Shown here one piece after another: positions 22,361 to 30,844 of a stretch of 64,000 nucleotides of DNA. Each line of letters begins with the position of its first letter. Positions within the stretch are counted from its first letter, which is position 1. Source of the stretch: UBA11740 sp049273695. Lineage in GTDB: Bacteria; Acidobacteriota; Blastocatellia; Pyrinomonadales; Pyrinomonadaceae. Both the position numbers and the translations under genes were made by a program. The notes below the pieces were generated by a model that was not told the origin of the DNA, did not search any database, and saw only the letters and a list, made by a program, of their open reading frames with translations. The DNA lies in assembly GCA_049273695.1 (NCBI GenBank), contig JBASRE010000042.1, positions 310,001 to 374,000 on the forward strand. Reading direction: 5' to 3'.

Positions 22361-23680
22361 ATGCGTTTTGTATTTAGCAAACTCTTCTACGCCTTACTTG
22401 CGGTCGGGCTGATCCCCATCTCCCTCTCGTGGGGACGGCCGATTCTCGGCTGGCTCGCGCTCACCTACGATCTAATTATCATCGCCGCGGCGCTGTTCGA
22501 TGCGTGGAACAGCAAACTTCCGCAGAGCGTGCGCATCGCCCGTCACTTCGGGGGGCGGTTTGCAGTCGGCGCCGAAACGGACGTGCGCATCGAGGTTGCG
22601 AATCATACTGCGCGTGACCTCGATCTTGTTCTTAAGGACGAACATCCGCCGCAGTTGAAACTAACGGGCACGCGCGAAGCACGGCTTGAGGTCGAGGCCC
22701 AAACCAGTGCGTCGTTCATCTACAGCCTAAAGCCACCCAAGCGCGGTCAATTTTCGTTTGGCCGAATTGCCGTTCGTTATCTTTCGCGTTGGCGACTGTC
22801 GTGGTGTCAGACGATGGTTGGCGATCCAATCACCGTTAAGGTTTACCCGAACATGCGACGAGCGCGCGAAGCTGAATTGAAAGCGCTCGGCACTCGTTCA
22901 TTCGTCGCCGCGCGCCGCAAATCGCAGTGGCGCGGAGAAGGGCGCGACTTCGAATCGCTGCGCGATTACGTCCGTGGCGACGAGATGCGACACATTTCGT
23001 GGACTGCAACGGCACGACGCGGCAAGTTGGTCACGCGGCAATATCAGATGGAGCGGGACCAGACGATCTTAGTCGCGCTGGACGCCGGCCGCTTGATGAC
23101 CGGCCGAATGGAAAACGAAACAAAGCTTGATCTTGCGGTGCATGCGACGCTGGCGCTGATGTCAGCGGCGGCGCGCGCCGGAGACAACGCGGGTCTGTTG
23201 GTGTTCGGCCGGCGCATCAAAACGTTTTTGCCGCCAAAGCGAGGGGCTGAACATCTTGATGCGGCGCTCGAAGCTCTGCACGCCGTCGAACCTGAGATGA
23301 TCGAGCCGAGCTACTCGCGCGCGTTTGAGTTCGTTTCTGCCAACAGCCGGCGTCGCTCGCTGGTCGTCGTGCTGACAGATTTGGTTGACGAAGAAGGATC
23401 GGCTGAATTGCTGACGTCGCTAAAACTGTTAAGGCCACGGCATCTGCCGCTGGTGGTCACGATCGCGGATCGAGACTTGAGAGCAGTCGTGCGCGAGACT
23501 CCCGAAACTGAAAACGATTTGTTCAGGCAGTCAGTCGCTGAAGAAATCATGTATCAGCGCGAAGCAGCTTTGCGTTTGGTTGAATCGCAGGGCGGGTTGG
23601 CGTTGGACGTAACGGCCGCGGCGCTGGTGCCGAAGCTTTTGGAAACCTATCTGCGGGTGAAAGAAAGAGGACTACTCTAG
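22361..23680 (+). CDS. DUF58 domain protein, MoxR partner
   Basis: A 439-residue protein. Two N-terminal hydrophobic segments (about 5-23 and 25-45) anchor it. The DUF58 motif GEGRDFESLRDYVRGDEMRHISW follows in the middle (about 190-212; shortened here as GEGRDFESLRDYVRGDE). Downstream is a VWA-like half with LVALDAGRLMTGRM and VVVLTDLVDEEGS. Pairing of DUF58 with MoxR is a well-established gene neighbourhood. The start codon directly follows a word-repeat arm and has no Shine-Dalgarno-like sequence, so initiation may be weak or unusual. Confidence 0.9.
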   Translation: MRFVFSKLFYALLAVGLIPISLSWGRPILGWLALTYDLIIIAAALFDAWNSKLPQSVRIARHFGGRFAVGAETDVRIEVANHTARDLDLVLKDEHPPQLKLTGTREARLEVEAQTSASFIYSLKPPKRGQFSFGRIAVRYLSRWRLSWCQTMVGDPITVKVYPNMRRAREAELKALGTRSFVAARRKSQWRGEGRDFESLRDYVRGDEMRHISWTATARRGKLVTRQYQMERDQTILVALDAGRLMTGRMENETKLDLAVHATLALMSAAARAGDNAGLLVFGRRIKTFLPPKRGAEHLDAALEALHAVEPEMIEPSYSRAFEFVSANSRRRSLVVVLTDLVDEEGSAELLTSLKLLRPRHLPLVVTIADRDLRAVVRETPETENDLFRQSVAEEIMYQREAALRLVESQGGLALDVTAAALVPKLLETYLRVKERGLL

Positions 23681-23683
23681 TAC

Positions 23684-23869
23684 GGGGAAAGGGGGAAAAG
23701 GGGAAAAGGGGAAAGGGGAACGGAATGTGAATTAACTGAAACAGTTTGAAGAACTAAAGGAGGCTCCCATGGAAACGAGAACAGGTCTTTGTTCAATCAA
23801 ATCAGCTCAATTAGAAATGCACCAGCGCGAACGTAAGTCTTCCCCTCTTACCCTTTACCCATTTCCCCA
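23684..23869. repeat. Inverted word-repeat element, GGGGAAAA family
   Basis: The left arm (23684-23720) is a run of GGGGAAA/GGGGGAAAA words; the right arm (23841-23869) is the reverse complement type (TCCCCTCTTACCCTTTACCC then ATTTCCCC). About 120 bases separate them, containing no credible gene. The right arm overlaps the 3' end and stop codon of the SpoIIM-like gene on the minus strand, so it encodes that protein's final residues GEMGKG. Confidence 0.75.
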
Positions 23870-24825
23870 TCATTGTCACGTCCAGCAAGAAACAAGTACG
23901 AGTAGAGAGCGATGCCTGTCACGCCGGCGACGGTGAACTTAATCAGTGGATTGATCGGCGCGGGCGAGATGAAGCCTTCGATGATTCCCGCAATCACCAG
24001 CAAGGGTATGCAGCCAACAATCAGACGCACTGCTTCCATGCCTCTCGATTTCAAAGCGTCTGCGCGAGTGAGATCGCGCGGCATCACCAGCGCCGTGCCG
24101 ATGAGCAAGCCGGCTCCACCCGCGATGAAGATACACGTCAGCTCAATGACGCCGTGTCCCACAACGAATGTGAGCAGGTCGTTGCCGTAACCGGCTTTGT
24201 AAGTAAGCGCGAATATCGCACCCAACAGCGCCCCGTTCAGCGCCATGACATACAAGGTGCCTAAGCCTAACAACGCGCCTGCGGCGAAAGCATAGAAAGT
24301 AACCTGAATATTATTCGTCAAAATGTCGGCCGATGCGACCTGGTTTTCTCTATTGATTCGTTCCCACCAGCGGTTTTTCTGGTCAGTGTTCCGGGCCTTC
24401 CAGGCGGCCGTAATTCCCGCAAATTCCGAGAAATTCGGGTCATAACGGGTACCAAAGAAAGTCACCGCGCTGAACAAAAGAAAGACGCCAAAGGCCGTCG
24501 CGGTGTACCGCCATGTGCGGCGAAATGTTCTGGGGAAATCGCGGCCGAAAAACGTCCCGAGACGGCGCCCGCCCTGTGCATTTGCGCGATAAATGCGGCC
24601 GTGGGCGCGAATCACAAGGCTGTTCAGATAATTGATGAGACGCGGATCGCGCGATTCAGCGCGGGCAATGGCCAGGTCGGAAGCCGTGCGGCGATAGATG
24701 CGGCCAAGCTCGCGCACCTCTTCACGATTCAGCCGTCGCATCGTCATCCGATCGAGTAGCTCGAGAAGTTGCTCTAAACGCTGCCAGGCGTTCTTGCGTT
24801 GGTTGATGAAACGATCAAGAGGCAT
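23848..24825 (-). CDS. SpoIIM-like (stage II sporulation protein M family) membrane protein
   Basis: A 325-residue protein. A cytosolic helical N-terminus (LGRIYRRTASDLAIARAES, about 41-59) is followed by a first membrane helix (about 108-128), a periplasmic loop and four further membrane segments (about 175-205, 208-225, 232-255, 270-310). This matches the SpoIIM/DUF95 family, which in non-sporulating bacteria travels with MoxR/DUF58 clusters, as here. The last codons (GEMGKG) come from a repeat arm, and the ATG directly abuts another repeat arm with no ribosome site. A direct partner role for the MoxR cluster is inferred from position. Confidence 0.87.
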   Translation of the reverse strand: MPLDRFINQRKNAWQRLEQLLELLDRMTMRRLNREEVRELGRIYRRTASDLAIARAESRDPRLINYLNSLVIRAHGRIYRANAQGGRRLGTFFGRDFPRTFRRTWRYTATAFGVFLLFSAVTFFGTRYDPNFSEFAGITAAWKARNTDQKNRWWERINRENQVASADILTNNIQVTFYAFAAGALLGLGTLYVMALNGALLGAIFALTYKAGYGNDLLTFVVGHGVIELTCIFIAGGAGLLIGTALVMPRDLTRADALKSRGMEAVRLIVGCIPLLVIAGIIEGFISPAPINPLIKFTVAGVTGIALYSYLFLAGRDNDGEMGKG

Positions 24826-24949
24826 TTCGAATTTCGAATTGCGAATTTCGGATTTCCGATCTTACAGTAGCGTCAGTCCGCGATTGAAACAGCCCGATGG
24901 CGCAACCCACTCAAATTCGCAATTCGCAATCCGCAATTCGCAATCCCCT
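24826..24949. repeat. Inverted word-repeat element, AATTCGCAATTCGC family
   Basis: The left arm (about 24826-24860) repeats GAATTTCGAATTGCGAATTTC-like words; the right arm (24913-24949) repeats CAATTCGCAATCCGCAATTC-like words, the reverse complement type. The centre holds the divergent intergenic region. The left arm starts at the SpoIIM-like start codon. The right arm lies inside the formiminotransferase reading frame, where it encodes residues roughly 6-16 (QIRNSQSAIRN). Confidence 0.8.
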
Positions 24950-25838
24950 GGTCGAGTGTGTACCAAACTTCAGTGAAGGCCGCAAGCCCGAAGTGATCGA
25001 ACTGATCGCGCAAGCGATCAGCGCGGTGGACAGTGCGACCGTTCTCAATCGTCACATCGATGCGGATCACAATCGATCCGTGATCACATTTGTCGCTCCT
25101 CCTGAAGCGATCGTTGAAGCAGCGCTACGCGCGGTCGCGAAAGCCACTGAGCTGATCGATCTGCGGCAACATGGGGGTGAGCATCCGCGCATCGGCGCGA
25201 CTGACGTGCTGCCGTTTGTTGGGGTGAGCGGCGTCGCTATTGAAGATTGTATAGCGCTCGCCCACGACGCAGGGGAAAGAATCTGGCGCGAGCTTTCGAT
25301 TCCGGTTTACTACTACGAACGTGCGGCCCTGCGACCCGACCGGGAGCGTTTGGAGCACGTGCGCGGCAAAGGGTTCGAAGCGCTTCGCGAAGAGATCGCG
25401 ACGAATCCGGATCGCAAACCTGACGTGGGCGAGTCGCGACTGCACGACACGGCGGGAGCAATCGCCGTCGGCGCGCGCCCTTTTCTGATCGCCTTTAACG
25501 TTACTCTGCAAACTGATGACATTCTGATCGCCCGCCGGATTGCGCGTGTCGTGCGCGAACGCGATGGTGGCCTGCCGTTCGTGAAAGCACTCGGATTTGA
25601 TCTGCAGTCGCGCGGCATTGTGCAGGTGTCGATGAACCTCACCAATTACGAACAGACCTCGATCGCGCGGGCGTTCGACGCCGTGCGCGAGGAAGCCACG
25701 CGCCTGGAGATAAAAGTCCAGGGAGCGGAGATCGTTGGGCTTGTGCCCAGCGCTGCCCTGGACCGCGACGCCGCCTACTTCCCGCTGCTGGAAAACTTTC
25801 ACGAAGGCCTCGTTCTCGAGAATTTGCTGTCGAAGTAA
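24897..25838 (+). CDS. ftcD: Glutamate formimidoyltransferase (histidine degradation)
   Basis: A 313-residue cytosolic enzyme matching the formiminotransferase domain. It transfers a formimino group from N-formimidoylglutamate to tetrahydrofolate. The family opening LVECVPNFSEGR appears at residues 18-29, with DADHNRSVITF and HGGEHPRIGATDVLPFV following. The family normally starts right before VECVPNFSEG. Here 17 extra residues precede it, mostly encoded by a word-repeat arm. The only standard in-frame start is the ATG at 24897, which lacks a ribosome site. There is no fused cyclodeaminase domain. Confidence 0.92.
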   Translation: MAQPTQIRNSQSAIRNPLVECVPNFSEGRKPEVIELIAQAISAVDSATVLNRHIDADHNRSVITFVAPPEAIVEAALRAVAKATELIDLRQHGGEHPRIGATDVLPFVGVSGVAIEDCIALAHDAGERIWRELSIPVYYYERAALRPDRERLEHVRGKGFEALREEIATNPDRKPDVGESRLHDTAGAIAVGARPFLIAFNVTLQTDDILIARRIARVVRERDGGLPFVKALGFDLQSRGIVQVSMNLTNYEQTSIARAFDAVREEATRLEIKVQGAEIVGLVPSAALDRDAAYFPLLENFHEGLVLENLLSK

Positions 25839-25968
25839 GTCTTCGCTGCCGGCTCAACCATCGGCTTATGCTCAGGGTTGGCCCACCCGAAAATTTCCTG
25901 CTGGACAGCCTTGCCTCCTTTGTTTATTATTCCTGCCCCGCTTGAGTCCGAGCGGCCCCACACAGCGG

Positions 25969-25987
25969 CTGACCGGCGGTCGGTCAG
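25969..25987 (+). promoter_or_regulatory. Hairpin in bactofilin leader
   Basis: CTGACCG (25969-25975) and CGGTCAG (25981-25987) form a perfect 7-bp stem around GCGGT. It is in the 237-base gap before the bactofilin gene (25839-26075). There is no T tract, so it is more likely a leader structure or operator palindrome than a terminator. No other feature is apparent in the gap. Confidence 0.4.
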
Positions 25988-26075
25988 TATCCAGATTCGC
26001 AGCGGAGTAAGTATTCGTCGCCCCCCAGGCGGTCGGGACTAGTTTCCGCTGAACACTTAACGGAGGATTAGTCAT

Positions 26076-26693
26076 ATGCTCAGGATGGGAAAGAACCCTA
26101 ACGAAGAAAAGAGCCCGACCCAAACGCAACCCGGCGTCGACAACTACAGTCAGCGCACATACGCACCGTATCAGCCTGAACAGAAAGCGCCCGAGGCCCC
26201 CGCGGCCCAAAGGGCGTTAAGCGAAAGCGAAACCATCGCCCGCGAGATTAAGGACGGCACATTGAGCGGTTTTGTCGGCAGTGGCACAGCCATCACTGGC
26301 GAGGCTTCGTTCAAATCGCTGTTGCGCATCGATGGCAAGTTTTCGGGACGCGTCGCGTCACCAACCGGCACGTTGATAGTCGGCGCCGGCGGCGTAGTTG
26401 ACGCGAATATCGAAGTTTCCATTGCTACCATTCTGGGCACTGTAAATGGCGACATCATTGCCACCCAACGCATTGAACTTGGCCGCGCCGGAAAATTAAA
26501 CGGCAACATTCAGACTCCGTCGCTGATGATCGAGCAGGGCGCCGTGTTTGAAGGAAGCTGCAAGATGATTCAGCAGAAAGCTGCGTCCGAAAAGCCGGCC
26601 CGCGTCGAGCGCAAAGAGAACGTGATCGACACGCCCAAGCCTGAGGCCAAGCCTGAGGCGCTCAAAGTGGCGAGCATCGCCGCCGCAAGCTAA
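26076..26693 (+). CDS. Bactofilin (polymer-forming cytoskeletal protein)
   Basis: A 205-residue cytosolic protein, with GGAGG (26062-26066) nine bases before the ATG. A disordered charged N-terminus (about 1-60) leads into the bactofilin beta-helix (about 65-165), seen as short repeats rich in Gly, Val and Ile: LRIDGKFSGRVASPTGTLIV, GAGGVVDANIEVSIATILG, GDIIATQRIELGRAGKLNGN. The C-terminal tail is Lys/Glu/Pro-rich. Bactofilins self-assemble without nucleotide into filaments that position envelope machinery. It is monocistronic with its own terminator. Confidence 0.93.
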   Translation: MLRMGKNPNEEKSPTQTQPGVDNYSQRTYAPYQPEQKAPEAPAAQRALSESETIAREIKDGTLSGFVGSGTAITGEASFKSLLRIDGKFSGRVASPTGTLIVGAGGVVDANIEVSIATILGTVNGDIIATQRIELGRAGKLNGNIQTPSLMIEQGAVFEGSCKMIQQKAASEKPARVERKENVIDTPKPEAKPEALKVASIAAAS

Positions 26694-26721
26694 AACGACT
26701 CTAAACCTAAACTGAACCTTG

Positions 26722-26754
26722 AAGGACGGGCAGATTTGTCCGTCCTTTTTGTTT
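26722..26754 (+). terminator. Rho-independent terminator after bactofilin
   Basis: AAGGACGG (26722-26729) pairs with CCGTCCTT (26740-26747) over a 10-base loop, followed by a TTTTTGTTT tail. It is 29 bases past the stop codon. Confidence 0.88.
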
Positions 26755-26825
26755 GCTTCGTCGTTGCGGACTCACGACAATCAGTTGTCGCAAGGTACAA
26801 TTTGGACTCGCTCCTGACACAAACC

Positions 26826-29006
26826 ATGATGAGCCATCGAATCCTGAGATTGGCTGTTCTGACAGTAACCGTTCTGTTTCTTGCTCCGCCTCTTTCTGCG
26901 CAGCGCACGCGAGCACCGCGCGAGTTAAAGCCCGGAATTGACTCGAAAATTCTGGCGCAAATCATCCGCGCGGAAGATACCCGTCGCTGGGACGGCGACC
27001 TCGAGAAACTGCTTACGCACGATGATCCGAAAGTCAGAAAGCGCGCGGTATTGGCGGCCGGACGCATTGGCAACGAGGGCGCCGTGCCACCGCTAGCCGA
27101 AAGAGTATTGACTGATCGCGACCTTGATGTGCGCCAAATGGCAGCGTTTGCGCTCGGCGAGATTGAAGTGGGTGGCGGGGCGTACGCGCTGACTGAGGTC
27201 CTAAGAGCCCGCGAAGACCTCGCGGCTCGCGCTCTCGTCCGCGCGCGCGCGGTTGAAGCGCTTGGAAAAATTATCGCCGCGGTCACGAGTCCGGGCGTTG
27301 CGGCAAAGCCGGACGACGATTGGTTGGATATTACGCGGGCGTCAATCGTGGATACATTGAGGTTTGAGGTCGACCGTGGTGCGCAAGGCAATCGATTGAC
27401 GATTTTGCTGGCGCTGACTGCCGTGCTGCGGGCCAAGCCGGACGCCGTTGGTAAATTACTCGCGCAATGTCTTGATCATCAAGATTCGCGAATTGTGGCC
27501 GATGCTTTAAATACGATCGCGCGGCTGCGTTTGAAGGAAGGCAACGATAAAGCGCGCCAGTTGCTCAAGCACAATGATCCCATCGTGCGGGCGAATGCGG
27601 CGCGCGTGCTCGGCGCAACCGAAGACAAGCAGGCATTCGACGCGCTGCTTGATCGCGCCCTGCACGATTCGGATTCGCGCGTCGGTATCAGCGCGATTCG
27701 CTCTTTGGCGAGCTTAAAAGATGCGCGTGCGGTTCAGCCGCTGCTAGAACGAGGCGAATATCTTCTGAAACTCGTAAATGTCAGCCGGCAGTTCGCGATT
27801 GAACCGCGAAACGAACTGCTCGAGATTGCCACGGCCCTCGGGCGCCTGCTGCCAAATAACGACAACCAAGCAGCCATCGATTTTGTAAAGCGAATGCATC
27901 AACTTACAAACGGCGAAGCTGTCGAAGTTGAAGTTGCTTTCGCTCGCATCTCGCCCAGCATCTTTCAACAGACTGCATTTAAATCTGAAGCACAGATGCC
28001 GAGAGCCAGTTGGCGAAGGGTTTCGAGACGCGCCCAAGGTCTAGCCGCGATCAATGAAGTGATCGTCGGCGCCGCAAGCGGCAGTGCCGGCGACCGCGCG
28101 TTGAAAGATGCGCAGACGGAGCTCCTCGACATGTTGCGCCGTTCCCAAACGCCGACGCTGGCAGTTCCGGACATCCTGCAAGCCTATGCGGTTTACAAAC
28201 CAGCGGACATTAACGAGGTCTCCAGAAGACTTCTTGCCGACAGGGACGTGATCGTACGGGCCACCGCGGCAGAGATTCTCGGGGGCCAAGCTTCCGCCGA
28301 AGCGAACACGCGCGCCATGATTGAAGCGTTGCCCCGAGCGATGCGTGACGCCGACAACGATGCGGCACTGGCGATTTTGGGCGCGCTCGCGAAACAGAAG
28401 AACCAGACCGCGAATGACGCAATCAAGACGGCGTTGGATTCGAAAGACCATCTGCTCAGGCGCAGGGCCGCCGCGCTGCTGAAAGCGAACGGCGTCGGGG
28501 ACTTTTCCGATCGCATCGGGACGGTGCAAACGCGGAACACCGAAGCGGACTACCGGCGAGCGATTGCGCGCATCGGAAAGAAACCGACGGCTACGGTGGT
28601 GACAAACAAAGGATCTTTCACGATCGAGTTTTTGCCGGAAGACGCTACGTTGAACGTGGATAATTTTCTTCAGCTTGCGAAGCGAGGTTACTTCAACGGT
28701 CAGACGGTTCCGCGCGTCGTGGCGAACTTTGTGGTGCAGGCGGGCGATCCGCGCGGCGATCAAAACGGAGGGCCGGGTTACTCGATTCGCTGCGAAATCA
28801 ACGAAGTACCTTACGAGCGCGCCGCGGTCGGGATGGCTTTGTCAGGTAAGGATACGGGCGGCTCGCAGTGGTTCGTGACGCATTCGCCGCAGCCGCATCT
28901 CGACGGTGGCTACACGGTGTTTGGCCGCGTCATCCGGGGAATGGAAGTTGTCGATCGGATCGCACGCGGCGATCGGATCGTGCGGATAGCTGTTAATGAA
29001 AGATAG
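26826..29006 (+). CDS. HEAT-repeat protein fused to a cyclophilin-type peptidyl-prolyl isomerase
   Basis: A 726-residue exported protein from the ATG at 26826 (a start at 26736 would run through the bactofilin terminator). After a signal peptide (cleavage near LSAQ), repeated helical HEAT/PBS-lyase-like units run to about residue 540 (VRKRAVLAAGRIGNEGAVPP, VRQMAAFALGEIEVGGGAYA, IVRANAARVLGAT). The C-terminal ~150 residues are a cyclophilin domain: NFLQLAKRGYFNGQTVPRVV, NFVVQAGDPRGDQNGGPGY, DTGGSQWFVTHSPQPHLDGG, YTVFGRVIRGMEVVDRI. It probably folds or scaffolds periplasmic proteins. It overlaps the next gene by 11 bases, implying translational coupling. Confidence 0.9.
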   Translation: MMSHRILRLAVLTVTVLFLAPPLSAQRTRAPRELKPGIDSKILAQIIRAEDTRRWDGDLEKLLTHDDPKVRKRAVLAAGRIGNEGAVPPLAERVLTDRDLDVRQMAAFALGEIEVGGGAYALTEVLRAREDLAARALVRARAVEALGKIIAAVTSPGVAAKPDDDWLDITRASIVDTLRFEVDRGAQGNRLTILLALTAVLRAKPDAVGKLLAQCLDHQDSRIVADALNTIARLRLKEGNDKARQLLKHNDPIVRANAARVLGATEDKQAFDALLDRALHDSDSRVGISAIRSLASLKDARAVQPLLERGEYLLKLVNVSRQFAIEPRNELLEIATALGRLLPNNDNQAAIDFVKRMHQLTNGEAVEVEVAFARISPSIFQQTAFKSEAQMPRASWRRVSRRAQGLAAINEVIVGAASGSAGDRALKDAQTELLDMLRRSQTPTLAVPDILQAYAVYKPADINEVSRRLLADRDVIVRATAAEILGGQASAEANTRAMIEALPRAMRDADNDAALAILGALAKQKNQTANDAIKTALDSKDHLLRRRAAALLKANGVGDFSDRIGTVQTRNTEADYRRAIARIGKKPTATVVTNKGSFTIEFLPEDATLNVDNFLQLAKRGYFNGQTVPRVVANFVVQAGDPRGDQNGGPGYSIRCEINEVPYERAAVGMALSGKDTGGSQWFVTHSPQPHLDGGYTVFGRVIRGMEVVDRIARGDRIVRIAVNER

Positions 29007-30837
29007 ATTTAGAGAACCGCTAAGAGCTAAGCGGAAAGAGCCGAGGGCCAACAGCGAGGGATCGCCACGACACGATGCCCGCTTCGCCCTTCGCACTTTG
29101 CCCTTCGCCGCCCTGCTTCTCTGTGTCCTCTGCGGCGAAACTTCGTTCGCGCAAACGCAGCCGCAAACTCAACTTGAAACCGAACGCCACCGCTACGACA
29201 TTCAGCTCGCGCTGGACTTCGACAAACGCAGCTACACCGGAACGGAACGTGTGCGCTTCGTCAATCGCGGGACTCGCCCTACTTCAACCCTGTACTTTCA
29301 CCTTTACTCCAATCTACGGGTGCCCGGCTACTTGCCGCCGAAAAAAACAGAGAGCGGTGAAGCGGCTTCCGACGAACCTCGGATCGAGGTCCTGGAAGTC
29401 CGCACAGCAAACACAAACGCTCCTATCCCATTTACATTAGAGGATCAGGACACAACATTGCGGATCAGCCTCCGCGAGTTGATCGCGCCAAAAGCGGTGA
29501 CTGAAGTCGTGATCACCTTCAAAGGCTCGGTGCCGGAGATTGACCCGGAAGAAACCGGCCTGGTCGCGCATGTTATGCAGCAGGTCAGCGCCGCGATCGG
29601 CAGCGCGCGCGAGATGCGCCGCGCCCGCGGGATCAATTTTCGTTGTCGGGGCGTGCTGTTGCTCGGCAGTTGGTACCCGGTGCTCGCGGCGCGGGCCGGC
29701 GACGACTGGTTGCGTCGCATGGAACCGAGCATCGGCGACTCGGTCGTTGCAGACGTCGCTGATTATCGAGTGACGATCGATGGTCCAAAGGGCGTCTCGA
29801 TCTTTACCCCCGTCGAGTCATCCAACGTAACCAGCACGGATGGACGAACAGCCGCGACGTTTTCCGCCGAGAGCCTGCGCGACTTTGTCATCGTCGCCGG
29901 CAGTAACATGCGCGCGGAGCAGCGCGTCATCAGCGGCATCACGATTCGTTCGATCTATCGCAACGAGCACGAAACGGCGGCGCGGCGGGCTCTAAACATC
30001 GCGGCTGACGCGGTCAATGTTTATGTCCGGCGCATCGGTCCCTTGCCGCTGCGCACGATTAGCCTGGTTGACGCGCCGCTGGTAGCCACGCTGAGCAACG
30101 CTGAGTTCTCTGGCTTCGCGGCAATTGCCAGCGCGTTTTACCTGGATTTTGATTCGCCGGCGGTCAGCAACATGCCGGACATCATTCGTGAACAACGGGC
30201 CTCAGTAGAAGAGAGTTTGGAATGGACGGTCGCGCATGTCGTCGCACATCAATGGTGGGGAACGGCCGTCGGCAACGATCCAAGCCGCGAGCCGGTGCTC
30301 GACGAAGCGCTGGCCAACTGGTCGGCTTTGCTTTACTACCGCGAAGTTCATGGGGAACAGAAAGCTGAAGTCGCGTTGGAGGAGCAGCTGCGCGGAGTTT
30401 ACAAGCTCTACCGGACTTTCGGCGGCGAAGACATGGAGGCGAATCGCGCGGCGCGCGATTACCGGAATTCGTTCCAATACGCAGCAATTGTTATCGGTAA
30501 AGGCGCGCTGATGTTTGAAGCGCTGCGGAAAATGATTGGTGACGAGAAGTTTTTTGCCGCGCTCGCCAAGTATTATGCCGCAAACAGATTTGAAGTCGCG
30601 CAGATGGACGATTTGCGCGGCGCCCTCGTCGGCGAAGCTTCGGTCGAACAAAGACGAACTGTCAGCCGTACTTTTGATCGTTGGTTGTCGAGCAAGAATG
30701 GCGATGAAGACATTGCGCCGCCCGATCCAAAACTCGCGGCCGAGCTGGGCTTGCCGGTGAAAGATCCGAAAACGGGCGGCAACGTATTCTCCCGCGTCGG
30801 TAGATTTTTTTGGCAGCAGATGACACGGATTCGGTAA
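28996..30837 (+). CDS. M1-family metallopeptidase-like protein lacking the catalytic Glu
   Basis: A 613-residue exported protein. The long basic n-region and signal peptide end near SFAQT (about residue 53). An N-terminal beta domain precedes the M1-like catalytic domain. The zinc motif normally HExxH reads HVVAH (His414, His418), with the third ligand Glu437 in LDEALANW exactly 18 residues on. The zinc triad is therefore kept, but the general-base Glu is Val415 (codon GTC, 30238-30240). The exopeptidase-type motif keeps its Glu (NAEFSG). It may be an inactive, binding-only homologue. It overlaps the HEAT/cyclophilin gene by 11 bases. Confidence 0.82.
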   Translation: MKDRFREPLRAKRKEPRANSEGSPRHDARFALRTLPFAALLLCVLCGETSFAQTQPQTQLETERHRYDIQLALDFDKRSYTGTERVRFVNRGTRPTSTLYFHLYSNLRVPGYLPPKKTESGEAASDEPRIEVLEVRTANTNAPIPFTLEDQDTTLRISLRELIAPKAVTEVVITFKGSVPEIDPEETGLVAHVMQQVSAAIGSAREMRRARGINFRCRGVLLLGSWYPVLAARAGDDWLRRMEPSIGDSVVADVADYRVTIDGPKGVSIFTPVESSNVTSTDGRTAATFSAESLRDFVIVAGSNMRAEQRVISGITIRSIYRNEHETAARRALNIAADAVNVYVRRIGPLPLRTISLVDAPLVATLSNAEFSGFAAIASAFYLDFDSPAVSNMPDIIREQRASVEESLEWTVAHVVAHQWWGTAVGNDPSREPVLDEALANWSALLYYREVHGEQKAEVALEEQLRGVYKLYRTFGGEDMEANRAARDYRNSFQYAAIVIGKGALMFEALRKMIGDEKFFAALAKYYAANRFEVAQMDDLRGALVGEASVEQRRTVSRTFDRWLSSKNGDEDIAPPDPKLAAELGLPVKDPKTGGNVFSRVGRFFWQQMTRIR

Positions 30838-30844
30838 GACACTA

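Noticed and set aside
23684..23720. Possible CRISPR array or simple sequence repeat
   Set aside because: Words are imperfect, adjacent and lack unique spacers, and no cas genes are present; the reverse-complement arm shows it is an inverted element.
26736..26825. Earlier start for the HEAT/cyclophilin gene
   Set aside because: It would begin inside the bactofilin terminator and destroy the signal peptide.
28996..29110. Seventh word-repeat family in the N-terminal coding of the M1-like gene
   Set aside because: CGCCCTTCGCACTTTGCCC-like words occur, but a matching reverse-complement arm was too weak to call.
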